Source: Heracleum sosnowskyi
Lineage: Eukaryota; Streptophyta; Magnoliopsida; Apiales; Apiaceae
Direction of reading: 5' to 3'
Assembly: GCA_030848705.1 (NCBI GenBank)
Contig: JAUIZM010000012.1
Coordinates: forward strand, 863,001 to 927,000
Length of the DNA stretch: 64,000 nt
Shown here: piece by piece, positions 35,048 through 45,511 of the stretch
How positions within the stretch are numbered: the stretch's first letter is position 1
Layout: the number at the start of each line of letters is the position of its first letter
Program-made: the position numbers and the translations under genes
Notes under the pieces: model-generated
What the model was told of the DNA's origin: nothing
The model's database searches: none
The model's input: only the letters and a program-made list of their open reading frames with translations

Positions 35048-37447
35048 TCAGAAATTCTCAAAATTCATCATTCCAAGTTCATTCACCAATTTATTGAAAG
35101 TAGCTTCAGGCAGTGGCTTGGTGAATATATCAGCTAGTTGTTGATCAGTAGGAACAAAGTGAAGTTCAATTGTTCCTTCCAGAACCTGTTCTCTTATAAA
35201 GTGATATCTGATACTTATGTGTTTAGTAAGAGAATGCTGAACTGGATTTCCTGTCATTGCAATAGCACTTTGGTTATCACAATAAATAGGGATTTTTGAG
35301 TATGACAGGCCATAATCTAACAACTGATTTTTCATCCACATTATCTGAGCACAACAACTTCCTGCAGCAATGTACTCAGCTTCTGCAGTTGAAGTGGAAA
35401 TAGATTTCTGCTTTTTACTGAACCATGAAACTAGTCTTCCACCCAAAAACTGACAACTTCCTGAAGTACTTTTCCTGTCTATTTTGCATCCTGCAAAATC
35501 AGCATCTGAATAACCACACAACCCAAAATCTGATTCCCTTGCATACCAAAGGCCAAGTGAAGGAGTGCCTTTGAGATATCTGAAAATTCTTTTGACTGCA
35601 ATCAGATGTGGTTCTCTAGGTTTTGCTTGAAATCTTGCACATAGACAGGTTGCAAACATGATATCTGGTCTACTGGCAGTGAGATACAATAAAGAGCCAA
35701 TCATTCCTCTGTAGTGAGTTACATCTACCTCTTCACCTTGATCAGGATCAAGTTTGGTAGCTGTAGCTATGGGAGTTGAAGCAGGAGTACTGTCTTGCAT
35801 GTTAAACCTTGTCAGTAAATTCCTTGTGTATTTAGACTGATTAATAAAAATCCCTTCATCAGTCTGTTTAACTTGAAGACCCAGAAAGTAACTCATTTCT
35901 CCCATCATGCTCATTTGATATCTTGACTGCATAAGCTTGGAAAACTTTTCACACAGCTTATTGTTTGTTGACCCAAAAATGATATCATCAACATAAATCT
36001 GAACTAACAGCAACTCCTTACCATGATTCAAATAAAATAGAGTTTTATCAATTGCACCTCTTTTGAATCCACTTTCCAGTAAGAATTGAGCTAAGGTTTC
36101 ATACCATGCTCTTGGAGCTTGCTTTAGTCCATAAAGTGCCTTATCCAGTCTGTAGACATAATCTGGATATTTAGGATCAATGAAACCAGGAGGTTGTTCA
36201 ACATAAACTTCTTCCTCCAGTTCACCATTTAAGAAAGCACTTTTAACATCCATCTGGAACACCTTGAATTTCTTATGTGCTGCATAAGCAAGAAATATCC
36301 TGATGGCTTCTAGTCTTGCAACAGGAGCAAAAGTTTCATCATAGTCAATTCCCTCTTGTTGGGAATACCCCTTTGCAACTAGTCTAGCTTTGTTTCTGAT
36401 AATGACTCCATCAGAATCAGTCTTGTTCTTGAAAATCCACTTTGTACCAACAATTGATCTATTCTTTGGTCTTGGTACCAGTTTCCAGACTTCATTCCTT
36501 TCAAATTCATTCAGTTCTTCTTGCATTGCAGTAACCCAATCAGCATCTTTAAGTGCATCTTCAACTTTCTTAGGCTCCTCCTTTGATAGAAAGTTATTGT
36601 ATAGACATTCATTCTGAGTTGCACTTCTTGTTTGAACACCTGCATCAGGATCTCCAATTATCAAATCAGGAGAATGATCTTTTGTCCATTTCCTTGCTGG
36701 TGTCAAATTGTTTCTTGAAGTAGATGCTCCCCCTGGATTGGTGTTATCTTGATTGAAAGAATTTGATTGATTTGAAGCTCTCCCTGAATTATTGCTATGC
36801 CCTCCTGATGTGTTATCAGGATCTTCACTTGAATCAGTATCTGAAGAATTCTGTCCTGATGATTGAGTTGACTCTGAACTTGTAGTTAAATGCCGTTGCT
36901 CCCCCTCAACATTAGCACTACTAGTTGTATTACTGTTGTTTGCATCATCAGTATTAGCACCATCAGTACCTGGTGAGTCATCAGGATTTGGTGACCCATC
37001 AGTATCTGATGAATTGACAGGATCTGATTCACTTTCTTCAGGTTCCTTGGAAGCTTCATTTTCAAATAACAATCTATCATGCGAGTCTTCAATGATTCCT
37101 GTTATCTTCCTATCATCAAAAGATACATGAATTGACTCCATGACAGTTCTTGTTCTCAAATTAAAAACTCTGAAGGCTCTTGATGTAGGATAGCCTATGA
37201 ATATTCCTTCATCAGCCTTTGTTTCAAATTTCCCTAGCTGTTCAGGATGAGTTCTGAGAACAAAACATTTACAGCCAAACACATGCAAATGCTTCAGACT
37301 TGGTTTCTTCTCCTTGAGTGACTGATAAGGAGTGACACCATGCCTGTTTATCAATGTGAGATTTTGTGTATAGCATGCTGTGTTGACTGCTTCTGCCCAG
37401 AAATATGTAGGTAATTTAGCTTCTTCTAACATTTCTTCCAGCTTCAA
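35048..37447 (-). CDS. pol: Copia A integrase C-terminus, reverse transcriptase and RNase H
   Basis: 799 codons, overlapping the previous frame by 32 nt through a one-base frameshift. Residues 1-130 are the integrase C-terminal part (LPTYFWAEAVNTACY, HVFGCKCFV). A disordered Asp/Ser/Asn linker (about 131-260) carries many DTD/NPD repeats. The RT follows with the YVDD active site at 485-488 and LYGLKQAPRAWYE upstream. The RNase H part has SDADFAGCKIDRKSTSG, TAEAEYIAAG and YCDNQSA, ending near the usual DIFTKPL motif. The frame ends in TGA, 499 bp before the next ORF. Confidence 0.93.
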   Translation of the reverse strand: MKLEEMLEEAKLPTYFWAEAVNTACYTQNLTLINRHGVTPYQSLKEKKPSLKHLHVFGCKCFVLRTHPEQLGKFETKADEGIFIGYPTSRAFRVFNLRTRTVMESIHVSFDDRKITGIIEDSHDRLLFENEASKEPEESESDPVNSSDTDGSPNPDDSPGTDGANTDDANNSNTTSSANVEGEQRHLTTSSESTQSSGQNSSDTDSSEDPDNTSGGHSNNSGRASNQSNSFNQDNTNPGGASTSRNNLTPARKWTKDHSPDLIIGDPDAGVQTRSATQNECLYNNFLSKEEPKKVEDALKDADWVTAMQEELNEFERNEVWKLVPRPKNRSIVGTKWIFKNKTDSDGVIIRNKARLVAKGYSQQEGIDYDETFAPVARLEAIRIFLAYAAHKKFKVFQMDVKSAFLNGELEEEVYVEQPPGFIDPKYPDYVYRLDKALYGLKQAPRAWYETLAQFLLESGFKRGAIDKTLFYLNHGKELLLVQIYVDDIIFGSTNNKLCEKFSKLMQSRYQMSMMGEMSYFLGLQVKQTDEGIFINQSKYTRNLLTRFNMQDSTPASTPIATATKLDPDQGEEVDVTHYRGMIGSLLYLTASRPDIMFATCLCARFQAKPREPHLIAVKRIFRYLKGTPSLGLWYARESDFGLCGYSDADFAGCKIDRKSTSGSCQFLGGRLVSWFSKKQKSISTSTAEAEYIAAGSCCAQIMWMKNQLLDYGLSYSKIPIYCDNQSAIAMTGNPVQHSLTKHISIRYHFIREQVLEGTIELHFVPTDQQLADIFTKPLPEATFNKLVNELGMMNFENF

Positions 37448-38384
37448 TAAGAGTTCTATTCTTCCTTTCTACTACTCCATTTTTCTGAGGTGTGCCAGGA
37501 GCAGAGAATTGTTGAATGATTCCTTTGTATTTGCAGAACTCTTCCATCTTTGAATTCTTAAATTCAGTACCATTATCACTTCTCAGAATCTTGACTTTGT
37601 ACTTTGTGGTTGTCTCAATCATTCTCACATGATCCAACAGAACTTCAGGAGTTTCATCTTTTCTGTGCAGAAAATACACCCAGGTGAATCTAGAATATTC
37701 ATCAACAATTACAAGAGTGTACCTTTTCTTACTGATGGACATGATGTTGACTGGACCAAACAGATCAAGATGTAGCATGTGATATGGTTCTTCAATAGAG
37801 GATTCTGATTTACTCTGGAATGATGTCCTTCTTTGTTTTGCTTTTTGGCATGCATCACAGAGTCCATCAGGTGTATACAAGACATTAGGTAATCCTCTTA
37901 CTAATTCTTTCTTAACCAACTCATTGATGTTGCTGAAGTTGAGATGAGAAAGCTTCTTGTGCCAATTCCAACTTTCATCTACTGAAGCTTTACTGATGAA
38001 ACATGTAGGGGAGCCATCAGTATCTGAGAGAATGTTGGCTTCATATATGTTACCATGCCTGTAGCCAGTTAGTGCTATCTTTCCTGTTGCTTTACTGACT
38101 ACTTCACAATGTGTGGAATAGAAATTGACATGATAACCTCTGTCAGTGATTTGACTAATACTCAACAAGTTGTGTTTTAGTCCCTTCACTAGAGCTACTT
38201 TTTCAATGATGACATTTCCAATGATTATATTGCCATATCCCAATGTTTGTCCAATGTTGCCATCTCCATAAGACACAGTTGGGCCAGCTTTTTCCTCATA
38301 TTCTGATAACAGGGCTTTGTTTCCAGTCATGTGCACAGAACATCCACTATCCATGACTAACACATTTTTCCTTTTACCCTGCAT
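37416..38384 (-). CDS. pol: Copia A protease-integrase, frameshifted at its end
   Basis: 322 codons. Protease active site DSGC at residues 12-15. The integrase has an HHCC zinc site (WHKKLSHL ... CDACQK), the catalytic Asp in HLDLFGP, the second Asp in RSDNGTEF and the Glu in NGVVERKNRTLIEA. Directly after this the frame shifts: an extra A in AGAAATG sends it to a stop within a few codons, while the next ORF picks up the integrase C-terminus. It shares a phase with gag, so readthrough of one TAG could join them. Integrase inserts the cDNA; protease cuts the polyprotein. Confidence 0.9.
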   Translation of the reverse strand: MQGKRKNVLVMDSGCSVHMTGNKALLSEYEEKAGPTVSYGDGNIGQTLGYGNIIIGNVIIEKVALVKGLKHNLLSISQITDRGYHVNFYSTHCEVVSKATGKIALTGYRHGNIYEANILSDTDGSPTCFISKASVDESWNWHKKLSHLNFSNINELVKKELVRGLPNVLYTPDGLCDACQKAKQRRTSFQSKSESSIEEPYHMLHLDLFGPVNIMSISKKRYTLVIVDEYSRFTWVYFLHRKDETPEVLLDHVRMIETTTKYKVKILRSDNGTEFKNSKMEEFCKYKGIIQQFSAPGTPQKNGVVERKNRTLIEAGRNVRRS

Positions 38385-38399
38385 CAGAATAGTAAAACA

Positions 38400-40712
38400 C
38401 TAGTCAGAATGTTTAGGAACCCACACTTGTTGGATTCCTTGTTCATGCATTTTATTAAATTTAACAGCAGAAGACTTTTTGACTTTAGCAGTCCTGACAG
38501 GATTTACTCCATCAGGATTTGCTTTGTCAGTATCAGTATTAACAAAAGCATGCTTCACTATGACATTTTCAATCCTATCAGACTTTGTACTACTTTCAAA
38601 CTTAGGCAATGGATCATAAAAGTTATAGTACAAATCATGATACTCTTTACATGTATAAATAGAATGCCATAGACTACCACAATGAAAACAGGAATTCTGT
38701 GATTTGTAAAATACTGATCTATTCCTAACATCAGACTTAGGAATTTCAGCAATTTTCTTCTTACTCTTTTTACAATCAATAGCAAGATGATTAGAGTTAC
38801 CACAGTTAAAACAACTCTTTCTAGGTGCATTTGGGATATATTTATAACCATTTTCTTTATTGATCCCAATTTTACCATTCCTGTTTCTCTTAACAGTAGC
38901 TTCCTTTTTCTTATCTGTAACCTCACAGATTTTATCCTTAAGCTGTTTCTGAGACAATAGACCTACATTCTTAATGACTTTATTCAAGACAGGTTTAGAC
39001 TTAACGATTTTAACTCCTTGAGTAGAGGTAGATCCCTTTTCTAAAGTAGAATTGGAATCCTTACCAAAAACAAAATTAACAGGAGTAATCTTAGATTTGG
39101 TTGAGTCTATAACATGTCTATAGGTCTTTGGACTGACTGTCTCATCAATGACAATTTTCTCTTTCAATTTCTTATCTTCATCTGACTTATATCCTAGACA
39201 CTCTTTCCAATTCTTAGAGGTATTAATCTCATGAAATTTCCTACCAGAGTCTGTCCAGGTTCTGATTTTCTCATTAGCATAATCAAGTTCTTTTTCAAGG
39301 GAAGTACATTTAGATGTCATCTCTAAGTGCATATGTTTAGCATTATCACATTCTTTTTGTACTTCTTGCATACGAGAAAATTCAGCTTCTAATATCTCAT
39401 TCCTCTTTCTAAGGTCAGACATTTCAGATAAGATTCTAGAATTCTCAGCAGTTTGACTTCTAAAGCTAATATGTAATGACTTTAGAAAACGTCTTAACTC
39501 AGAAGCATTATCAGTATCAAAATCAAAGATAGTATTTAGTACCTTATCATCAGGAGCAGCAATTACATCAGCATTGGCCATTAACGCATAGTTCACTACC
39601 TCAGTATCAGATTCTGAGGAAGAGTCCATCCAATCCTTGCTTGATGTGATGAGTGCCTTTGTCTTGTTGCATTCAGAAGCAAAGTGACCCATACCATTAC
39701 ACTTGTAGCATCTAACCTTTGACTTGTCAAATTTGCTACCCTTGCTGTCCTTTTTGATATACTTGTCTTTGTCTGCTTTGAAGGTCTTTTTCTGAAAGTT
39801 GCCCTGTCTTCTATTCTTCCTGAACTTCATCCTTCTGAAGTTTCTGACAATCATAGCAACCATCTCTTCCATGTCTGAGTCAGAAGAATCATCACCAGTA
39901 TTGGCATCAGGATTGCCATCAGTATCTGATGAAGAGTCGTCAGGATCTGACTCAGCTACTCTTGATTTACTTCTAGAGACCTCCATAGCTTTTCCTTTTG
40001 ATTTAGCCTCTTCTTTCAAAGCAATTGACTTTGCCTTGCTGCTTTTCTTGTTCTTCCTCTGTTGAACTTCAAGATCATGAGTTCTTAGCATCCCATAGAT
40101 CTCATCAAGAGACACAATGTTCAGATCATACTGGTGTCTAATGATTGAGGTCTGAGTATCCCATTCTTCAGGTAAAGCTCTAAGAAATTTGGTATTTGAA
40201 TCTTCAGTTTCATATACTTTGTCAACTAAGGATAAGCTGTTCAATAGTGTCAGGAATCTATCATATAGCTCAGTCAGGCTCTCTTCAGGTCTTGCATCGA
40301 ATTGTTCATATTCTTGAATCAATAGAGCCCTTCTGTTTTTCTTGACAGATGCAGATCCCTGGCACTGAGTTTCCAAAGTATCCCAGATTTCTTTTGAAGA
40401 CTTGCATGCAATCACTCTGTTTGACATAACAGCATCAAGACCATTGTGCAAGATATTCTTTATCTTTGGTTCTCTGAGTACATGAGCTTTTTCTTCTGGA
40501 GTCCATTCAGATTTAGCTTTGACCACATAATGTTCTGGTACAGTATCTGTTCGTTCTACGAACTTTGTTGGTATATATGGTCCATCACGAATCCTGTCCA
40601 AGTAGTCGGGATCCATAGCCTCCAGGTACATCAGCATCTTTACCCTCCATGTAGGATATTCTGATATCTTTAAGATGGGAATCTTCATGCTTTCATACTT
40701 GGTTGTCGACAT
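38400..40712 (-). CDS. gag: Copia A Gag
   Basis: 770 codons, starting 36 nt inside the primer site. The N-terminal half is a copia-type gag (UBN2-like) with IWDTLETQCQGS and LTELYDRFLTLLNSL. Three CX2CX4HX4C zinc knuckles follow: CYKCNGMGHFASEC (about residue 335), CFNCGNSNHLAIDC and CFHCGSLWHSIYTC (both near the C-terminus). A coiled-coil-like stretch lies around 400-480. Acidic linkers contain NPD and DTD repeats built from the element's private DNA motif. The frame ends TAG at 38400-38402; the protease frame continues in the same phase with its ATG 15 nt downstream. Gag packages element RNA into cytoplasmic particles. Confidence 0.92.
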   Translation of the reverse strand: MSTTKYESMKIPILKISEYPTWRVKMLMYLEAMDPDYLDRIRDGPYIPTKFVERTDTVPEHYVVKAKSEWTPEEKAHVLREPKIKNILHNGLDAVMSNRVIACKSSKEIWDTLETQCQGSASVKKNRRALLIQEYEQFDARPEESLTELYDRFLTLLNSLSLVDKVYETEDSNTKFLRALPEEWDTQTSIIRHQYDLNIVSLDEIYGMLRTHDLEVQQRKNKKSSKAKSIALKEEAKSKGKAMEVSRSKSRVAESDPDDSSSDTDGNPDANTGDDSSDSDMEEMVAMIVRNFRRMKFRKNRRQGNFQKKTFKADKDKYIKKDSKGSKFDKSKVRCYKCNGMGHFASECNKTKALITSSKDWMDSSSESDTEVVNYALMANADVIAAPDDKVLNTIFDFDTDNASELRRFLKSLHISFRSQTAENSRILSEMSDLRKRNEILEAEFSRMQEVQKECDNAKHMHLEMTSKCTSLEKELDYANEKIRTWTDSGRKFHEINTSKNWKECLGYKSDEDKKLKEKIVIDETVSPKTYRHVIDSTKSKITPVNFVFGKDSNSTLEKGSTSTQGVKIVKSKPVLNKVIKNVGLLSQKQLKDKICEVTDKKKEATVKRNRNGKIGINKENGYKYIPNAPRKSCFNCGNSNHLAIDCKKSKKKIAEIPKSDVRNRSVFYKSQNSCFHCGSLWHSIYTCKEYHDLYYNFYDPLPKFESSTKSDRIENVIVKHAFVNTDTDKANPDGVNPVRTAKVKKSSAVKFNKMHEQGIQQVWVPKHSD

Positions 40713-40748
40713 CTTTAGATCGTATCTGATTCAGAATTAAATCAGTTT

Positions 40749-40760
40749 GCTCTGATACCA
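40749..40760 (-). other. Primer binding site of copia A
   Basis: The reverse strand TGGTATCAGAGC, 2 nt inside the 5' LTR, is complementary to the 3' end of plant initiator-methionine tRNA. Confidence 0.95.
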
Positions 40761-40762
40761 AT

Positions 40763-41380
40763 TGTTGCCCAGTAATAATCTATTGTAGAAGGGGGGTTGA
40801 ATACAATAGTGTAAGATAATCGACTTCTTAATGTATATATCACAAATATGAAAAGAAAGATAACAGCTTTATTAAATCTGATATAAAACTGTTACAAACT
40901 CTCTCAAGAAATTCTGATGTTCTTGAGAGCTGCTAGTTTACAAAAACTCTCTCAAGAAATTCTGTTCTTAAGAGCTTCTATTCGATTATGTTTTCTCTCT
41001 CGAATCCTCTAATTCTCTACATAAATCGAAACCAAGACTGTGTTTATATAGTGCACACAGCTTCTCTATCAATAACAAGATAAGTCCTAATCAATAACAA
41101 AGATAGAAACCTATCCTTAATCGATAGCTACATTCTACAAACCAGGAACAGATAGAATAAACTTCCATGTTTATCTAGACTCCAAATATAACTCGAAGTA
41201 GGAATCCTGATCAGCTTCAAGTTCTGATAATCAATCCTGATCATAGTCTGAGTAGGAATCCTGATGATCAATAAGATACTGACGCTTGATCAAATACTGA
41301 TGACCATGCAATACTGATGACGTCAGCAATCCTGATCAGTTGAGTCTAGCTTCTGACGATCATTGAATTCTGATCTAACA
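40763..41380 (-). repeat. 5' LTR of copia A
   Basis: Same as 29475-30092 except GGGAGG to GGGGGG near the left edge and CTGATGATC to CTGATAATC at about 41226. The minus-strand TATATAAA box is at 41050-41043, so transcription should start about 30 bp to its left. Confidence 0.97.
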
Positions 41381-41385
41381 GATGG

Positions 41386-41695
41386 AAAGTCCAAAATCAA
41401 TTAATTTTCTTGGTTTATTCTTGTTTTTTCAATAATCTTTCTCCCTGGATTTTTACTTTTTAGTTTGTTTTGTTTGCTTAATTAAATCTCATCTTGATGA
41501 GTTTTTTTCTCAATTTATTTGTGTTTTATTTATCCTCTCATTTTGAGAGTTTGGTGTATTTTGGAATAATCTAATATCTGAGATGTTAGGTCTGCGAGAT
41601 TCTCAATGTTTTGATTTAGTGATGAAGATTTTTATGGGATTACAATTACGATCAATAGCTCAAACTGGTTGTGGCGAAACGGGTATTTGTATATA
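41386..41695. other. Flank of copia A, no clear gene
   Basis: It continues the sequence interrupted at 29474. T-rich, intron- or UTR-like. An ATG at 41382 gives only 17 codons. It runs into the Helitron-like cluster. Confidence 0.4.
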
Positions 41696-42541
41696 CTAGC
41701 TTAAAACCCGTGCGATGCAAGGATTGTTATTAATAATTATTATTTTTATTATTTATGTTTTAATATTCTATTAATTTGCATTTGCTAAAAAAAAATAAGT
41801 AGGTGTGTTAAACTTTTTTAAATAATTAAAAGTATTAAAATAGATTTTCAAATAAATTAATAACTGTTTGTCCGTGATATTTTTGGAAAATGAGAGGTAT
41901 TAGTAAGGAAAAATAGAAAAAGTAACGTGTTTTAGCTGAAAAGGTAAGTGCCCTTATTTAAAAGTATTTAAATATGTTTCAAAATAAATAAGTAAGGATT
42001 TGTCCGAGATTTATTTAGAAAATGAGAGGTTTAGTAAGAAAAAATAGAAAGAGTAACATATTTTAGTTGAAAAAGGTAATTGCCCGTGATTTTTTTTAGA
42101 AAAAAAGAGGATTTTGTTAGAAAAAATAGAAAAAACAATGTATTTCTTTAGAAAATAAAAAATAGAAAAAGTAGTACGTTTCAGCTAAAAAAGTGTTCAT
42201 AATTAAAAGTATTTAAATAGATTTTAAAATAAATAATTAAGGGTTTGCCTGTGATATTTTTGGAAAATGAAGGGTTTTAGCAAGGAAAAATAGAAAGAGT
42301 AACATGTTTTTGCTAAAAAAAGTTAATCACCCGTGTTTTTTTAGAAAAAGAGAGGATTATATTAGAAAAAAAATAAAAAAAGGTAATGTATTTTAGCTGA
42401 AAAAGTAATTGGTTATAAATAATGTTATTATTTAGTGATAGTTTTTTTTAAAAAATAAGTAAGGGTATTTAAGTAAAATCACTAAGTACCGACCGTTCGT
42501 CCGTCCGACTACCAAACTTTTAATGTTTCGTCTTTAATAAT
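41696..42541 (-). mobile_element. Helitron-like element, minus cluster, member 1
   Basis: Reverse-strand 3' end: GCATCGCACGGGTTTTAAG then CTAG at 41699-41696, followed by T. The 5' side ends in the family block TTATTAAAGACGAAACATT (reverse strand, near 42540-42522). The body repeats GTGATATTTTTGGAAAATGA and AGAAAAAGTAACATGTTTT blocks. No coding capacity. Confidence 0.6.
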
Positions 42542-43335
42542 ATAGCTTAAAACCTGTGCGATGCACGGATTGTTTTTAATAATTATTAATTTTAATAATT
42601 ATATTTTATATTTTATTAATTTCATTTGCGTGTTAAACATTTATAAAAAATTAAAAGTATTAAAATAGATTTTAAAATAAATAAAGCAACGATTTGCCCG
42701 TGATATTTTGGAAAAAGAGGGACTTTAGTAAAAAAAAAAGGTAACATGTTTTCGTTGAATTTTAAAATATAAAAGTAACGATTTGCCCGTGATATTTTTG
42801 AAAAAAGAGGGGTTTTAGTAAGAAAAATAGAAAAGGTGACATATTTTAGTTGAAAAAGGTAATTGTCAATTAAAAGTATTAAAATAAATTTTAAAGTAAA
42901 TAAGTAAGGGTTTGCCCGTGATATATTTGGAAAAGGAGAGATTTTAGTAAAAAAAAATAGAAAATATAACATGTTTTAGCTGAAAAAGGTAATTGCCCGT
43001 AATTTTTCTACAAAAAAGGGGAAAGGTAATTGCCAATTAAAAGTATTAAAATAGGTTTTAAAATAAATAGGTAAGGATTTGCTCGTGATATATTTGGAAA
43101 ATGAGGGATTTTAGTAAGGAAAATAGAAAAGGTAACATATTTTAGCTGAAAAAGAAACTGCCCGTGATTTTTTTAGAAAAAAAGGTAATGTATTTTAACT
43201 AAAAAGGTAACTAATTATAATAATTTTTATAATAATTAAATAAAAAATTAAATAAGGCAAGTACCATACCAAAAAACAGGTAAAAAAACAGGTATCAAAA
43301 CTTTCAATGTTTCGTCTTTAATAATATAGTATAGA
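42542..43335 (-). mobile_element. Helitron-like element, minus cluster, member 2
   Basis: Reverse-strand 3' end CCGTGCATCGCACAGG then TTTTAAGCTAT (CTAT instead of CTAG). The 5' end is TCTATACTATATTATTAAAG near 43335. It sits head-to-tail against member 1. Confidence 0.55.
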
Positions 43336-43885
43336 TAGATAGATTTATAATATTAGTACTTCATGCTACTAAATGGAATAGGACGTGATATTTTTGAGGT
43401 TTTATTTAGGAGAAATTTTGGTTAAAAAATATAAAAAAGAATATACGTTTTGGAAAAAAAACTAATCGGTTAGTCATTAATAATTATAATATTTTTTTTT
43501 ATTTTTTTAAATAGAACTGTTCGTGATATTTTTGAAAAATGAGAGGTTTTATTTAGGAAAAAAAGAAAAGTAGAAATATTAGTTAGAAAATATAAAAAAG
43601 AATATACACTTTGGCTGAAAATGGTAATGAGTTAGTTATTAGCAATTATAACCTTATGTTATTTTATTAAATGAAATTGTCTGCAATATTTTTGGAAAAT
43701 GAGATGTTTTAGTTAGGAAAAATAGAAAAGATATTCTATATAATAATTTTAATATTTTATCTAACGGTTCTCATCGATTTGATCAGAGATATCTAACGGC
43801 TATGAATGGAGTGACCAGACTACAAAAACTTTCATGACGAGACTACAAAACTTTCAATGTTTCGTCTTTAATATAATAGTATAGA
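43336..43885 (-). mobile_element. Helitron-like element, minus cluster, member 3 (3' end missing)
   Basis: The 5' end TCTATACTATTATATTAAAG (reverse strand, from 43885) and the following GACGAAACATTGAAAG block are clear. The 3' hairpin is absent, so it is truncated, probably by member 2. Confidence 0.5.
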
Positions 43886-44162
43886 TTTCAACTTCAACAA
43901 ATCGCTTGATTGTCTATCCATAAAGATTTTAATCAACGATATGATCTGTTTTATGTTCGTTCGACTCGATTGTTCTTGTAGATGCAGTATGATTTTTCAT
44001 TATTAAATTAATTTCCATTTCAAACAAAAAATGTGGAACCGAGACTAAATTCACTATTTAAATGCCATAAAATGCACTAGTTTGTTTAATTTTATGGTTC
44101 CGTAACGTTACTCTTGAAATAAGAAAAATGGTAACTAGAACTAATCAATCCCTAATTAACTA

Positions 44163-44422
44163 CTCTCTCCGTCCCGCCCACAATTGGGTTGGGCACGAAG
44201 GTTAAGAAATATGAGTAAAGCAGGGAAAAAATAACAAGAATGAGCAAAGTGGTGAGACTTATCAATATTTAAGGTATAAAGTAAGTAAAGTGGAGAAAGT
44301 AGTGGAAGTAATTAATTTTTATATTATAAAATTTTACCATATTTTGAAAAGTTTTGAAATATAAATAAATGGACTAGATATCCAAAAATAAAAATATAAA
44401 GAATTGGATGGGATAGAAGGAG
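44163..44422. mobile_element. Stowaway-type MITE, 260 bp
   Basis: The terminal inverted repeats CTCTCTCCGTCCC and GGGATAGAAGGAG are flanked by TA on both sides (44161-44162, 44423-44424). This is the Tc1/mariner-derived Stowaway signature. No ORF. Confidence 0.85.
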
Positions 44423-44568
44423 TATAAAACAACTTAATCTTGCCCACACTTGTGAGATAATAACATTAACCTGCAATAAGAAAACATTGATGATCATAAA
44501 TTTGATATCTCATTCCAATGCAATTTTGTAAACTTCGTATGTAATTTTTTTAAAATATGTTAGTAGAA

Positions 44569-45511
44569 TCTATACACTATCAATACTATTATATAATAGA
44601 CGAAACATTAAAAGTTTGGTCGGTCGGTATGGTATGTTGTGATTTTACTTAATTGTCCTTTCTTAAATTCGTGTTTTTACTTAATTAACCTTACTTATTT
44701 ATAGAAATATATTATTAAATAATAATATTACCTATTTATAACCAATTACATTTTTCACCTAAAATACATTTTTTTTTATTTTTTCTAACAAATTCCCCTA
44801 CTTTTTCAAATATATCACGGACAATTATCTTTTTTAACTAAAACATGTTAGTTTTTATATTTTTCCTTACTAAAACCCCTCATTTTCCAAAAATATCACG
44901 GACAAACCTTTAATTATTTATTTTTAAACCTAATATTATAATTATTTTTTAAAAAGTTTACTTATTTTAACATGTCTAATTATTTTTCTTAACAAATGCA
45001 ATTACTAAAAATATTAAAATATAAATAATCAAATATCTATTTATAATCAATTACCTTTTCAGCTAAAACACATTATAGATTTTTTTAACAAAGTCCCTCA
45101 TTTTCTAAATATACCACGGAAAATTATCTTTTTCAGTTTACTTTTTCTATTTTTCTCACTAAAATCCATTTTTTTTTCTAAAAATGTCACGGACAAACCT
45201 TTTACTTATTTATTTTAAAACGTATTTAAATAATTTAAATTATTAAATTTTAAAACCTCATTTTCCAAAAATATCACGGGCATTTACCTTTTTAAACATT
45301 TTTTATTTTTCCATACTAAAACCCTCATTTTCCAAAAATATAACGAGCAAACCCTTACTTATTTATTTTAAAATCTGTTTTAATGTTTTTAATTAATTAA
45401 AAGTGTTTAGCTATTTTAACATGCTTACTTATTCTTTTAACAAATATAATTAAAAAAAATAATAATAAAATAATAATTAACAATCCGTGCATTGCACGGG
45501 TTTTAAGCTAG
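44569..45511 (+). mobile_element. Helitron-like element, plus cluster, member 1
   Basis: It starts A|TCTATACAC near 44569 with AGACGAAACATTAAAAG shortly after. It ends CCGTGCATTGCACGGG, TTTTAAG, CTAG (45508-45511), then T. The body holds several CCAAAAATATCACGGAC blocks. Same family as the minus cluster. Confidence 0.65.

Larger units (their letters stand above)
29475..41380 (-). mobile_element. Copia element A (SIRE/Maximus-type), 11.9 kb
   Basis: LTRs of 618 bp (29475-30092 and 40763-41380) differ at two positions. Both ends carry the target duplication GATGG (29470-29474, 41381-41385). From right to left the order is 5' LTR, primer site, gag, protease-integrase, RT-RNase H, spacer, env-position ORF, purine tract, 3' LTR. 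Integrase before RT defines Ty1/copia; the long gag and extra 3' ORF define the SIRE/Maximus group. One frameshift in integrase and two lesions in the last ORF suggest it is no longer autonomous despite recent insertion. Confidence 0.97.
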
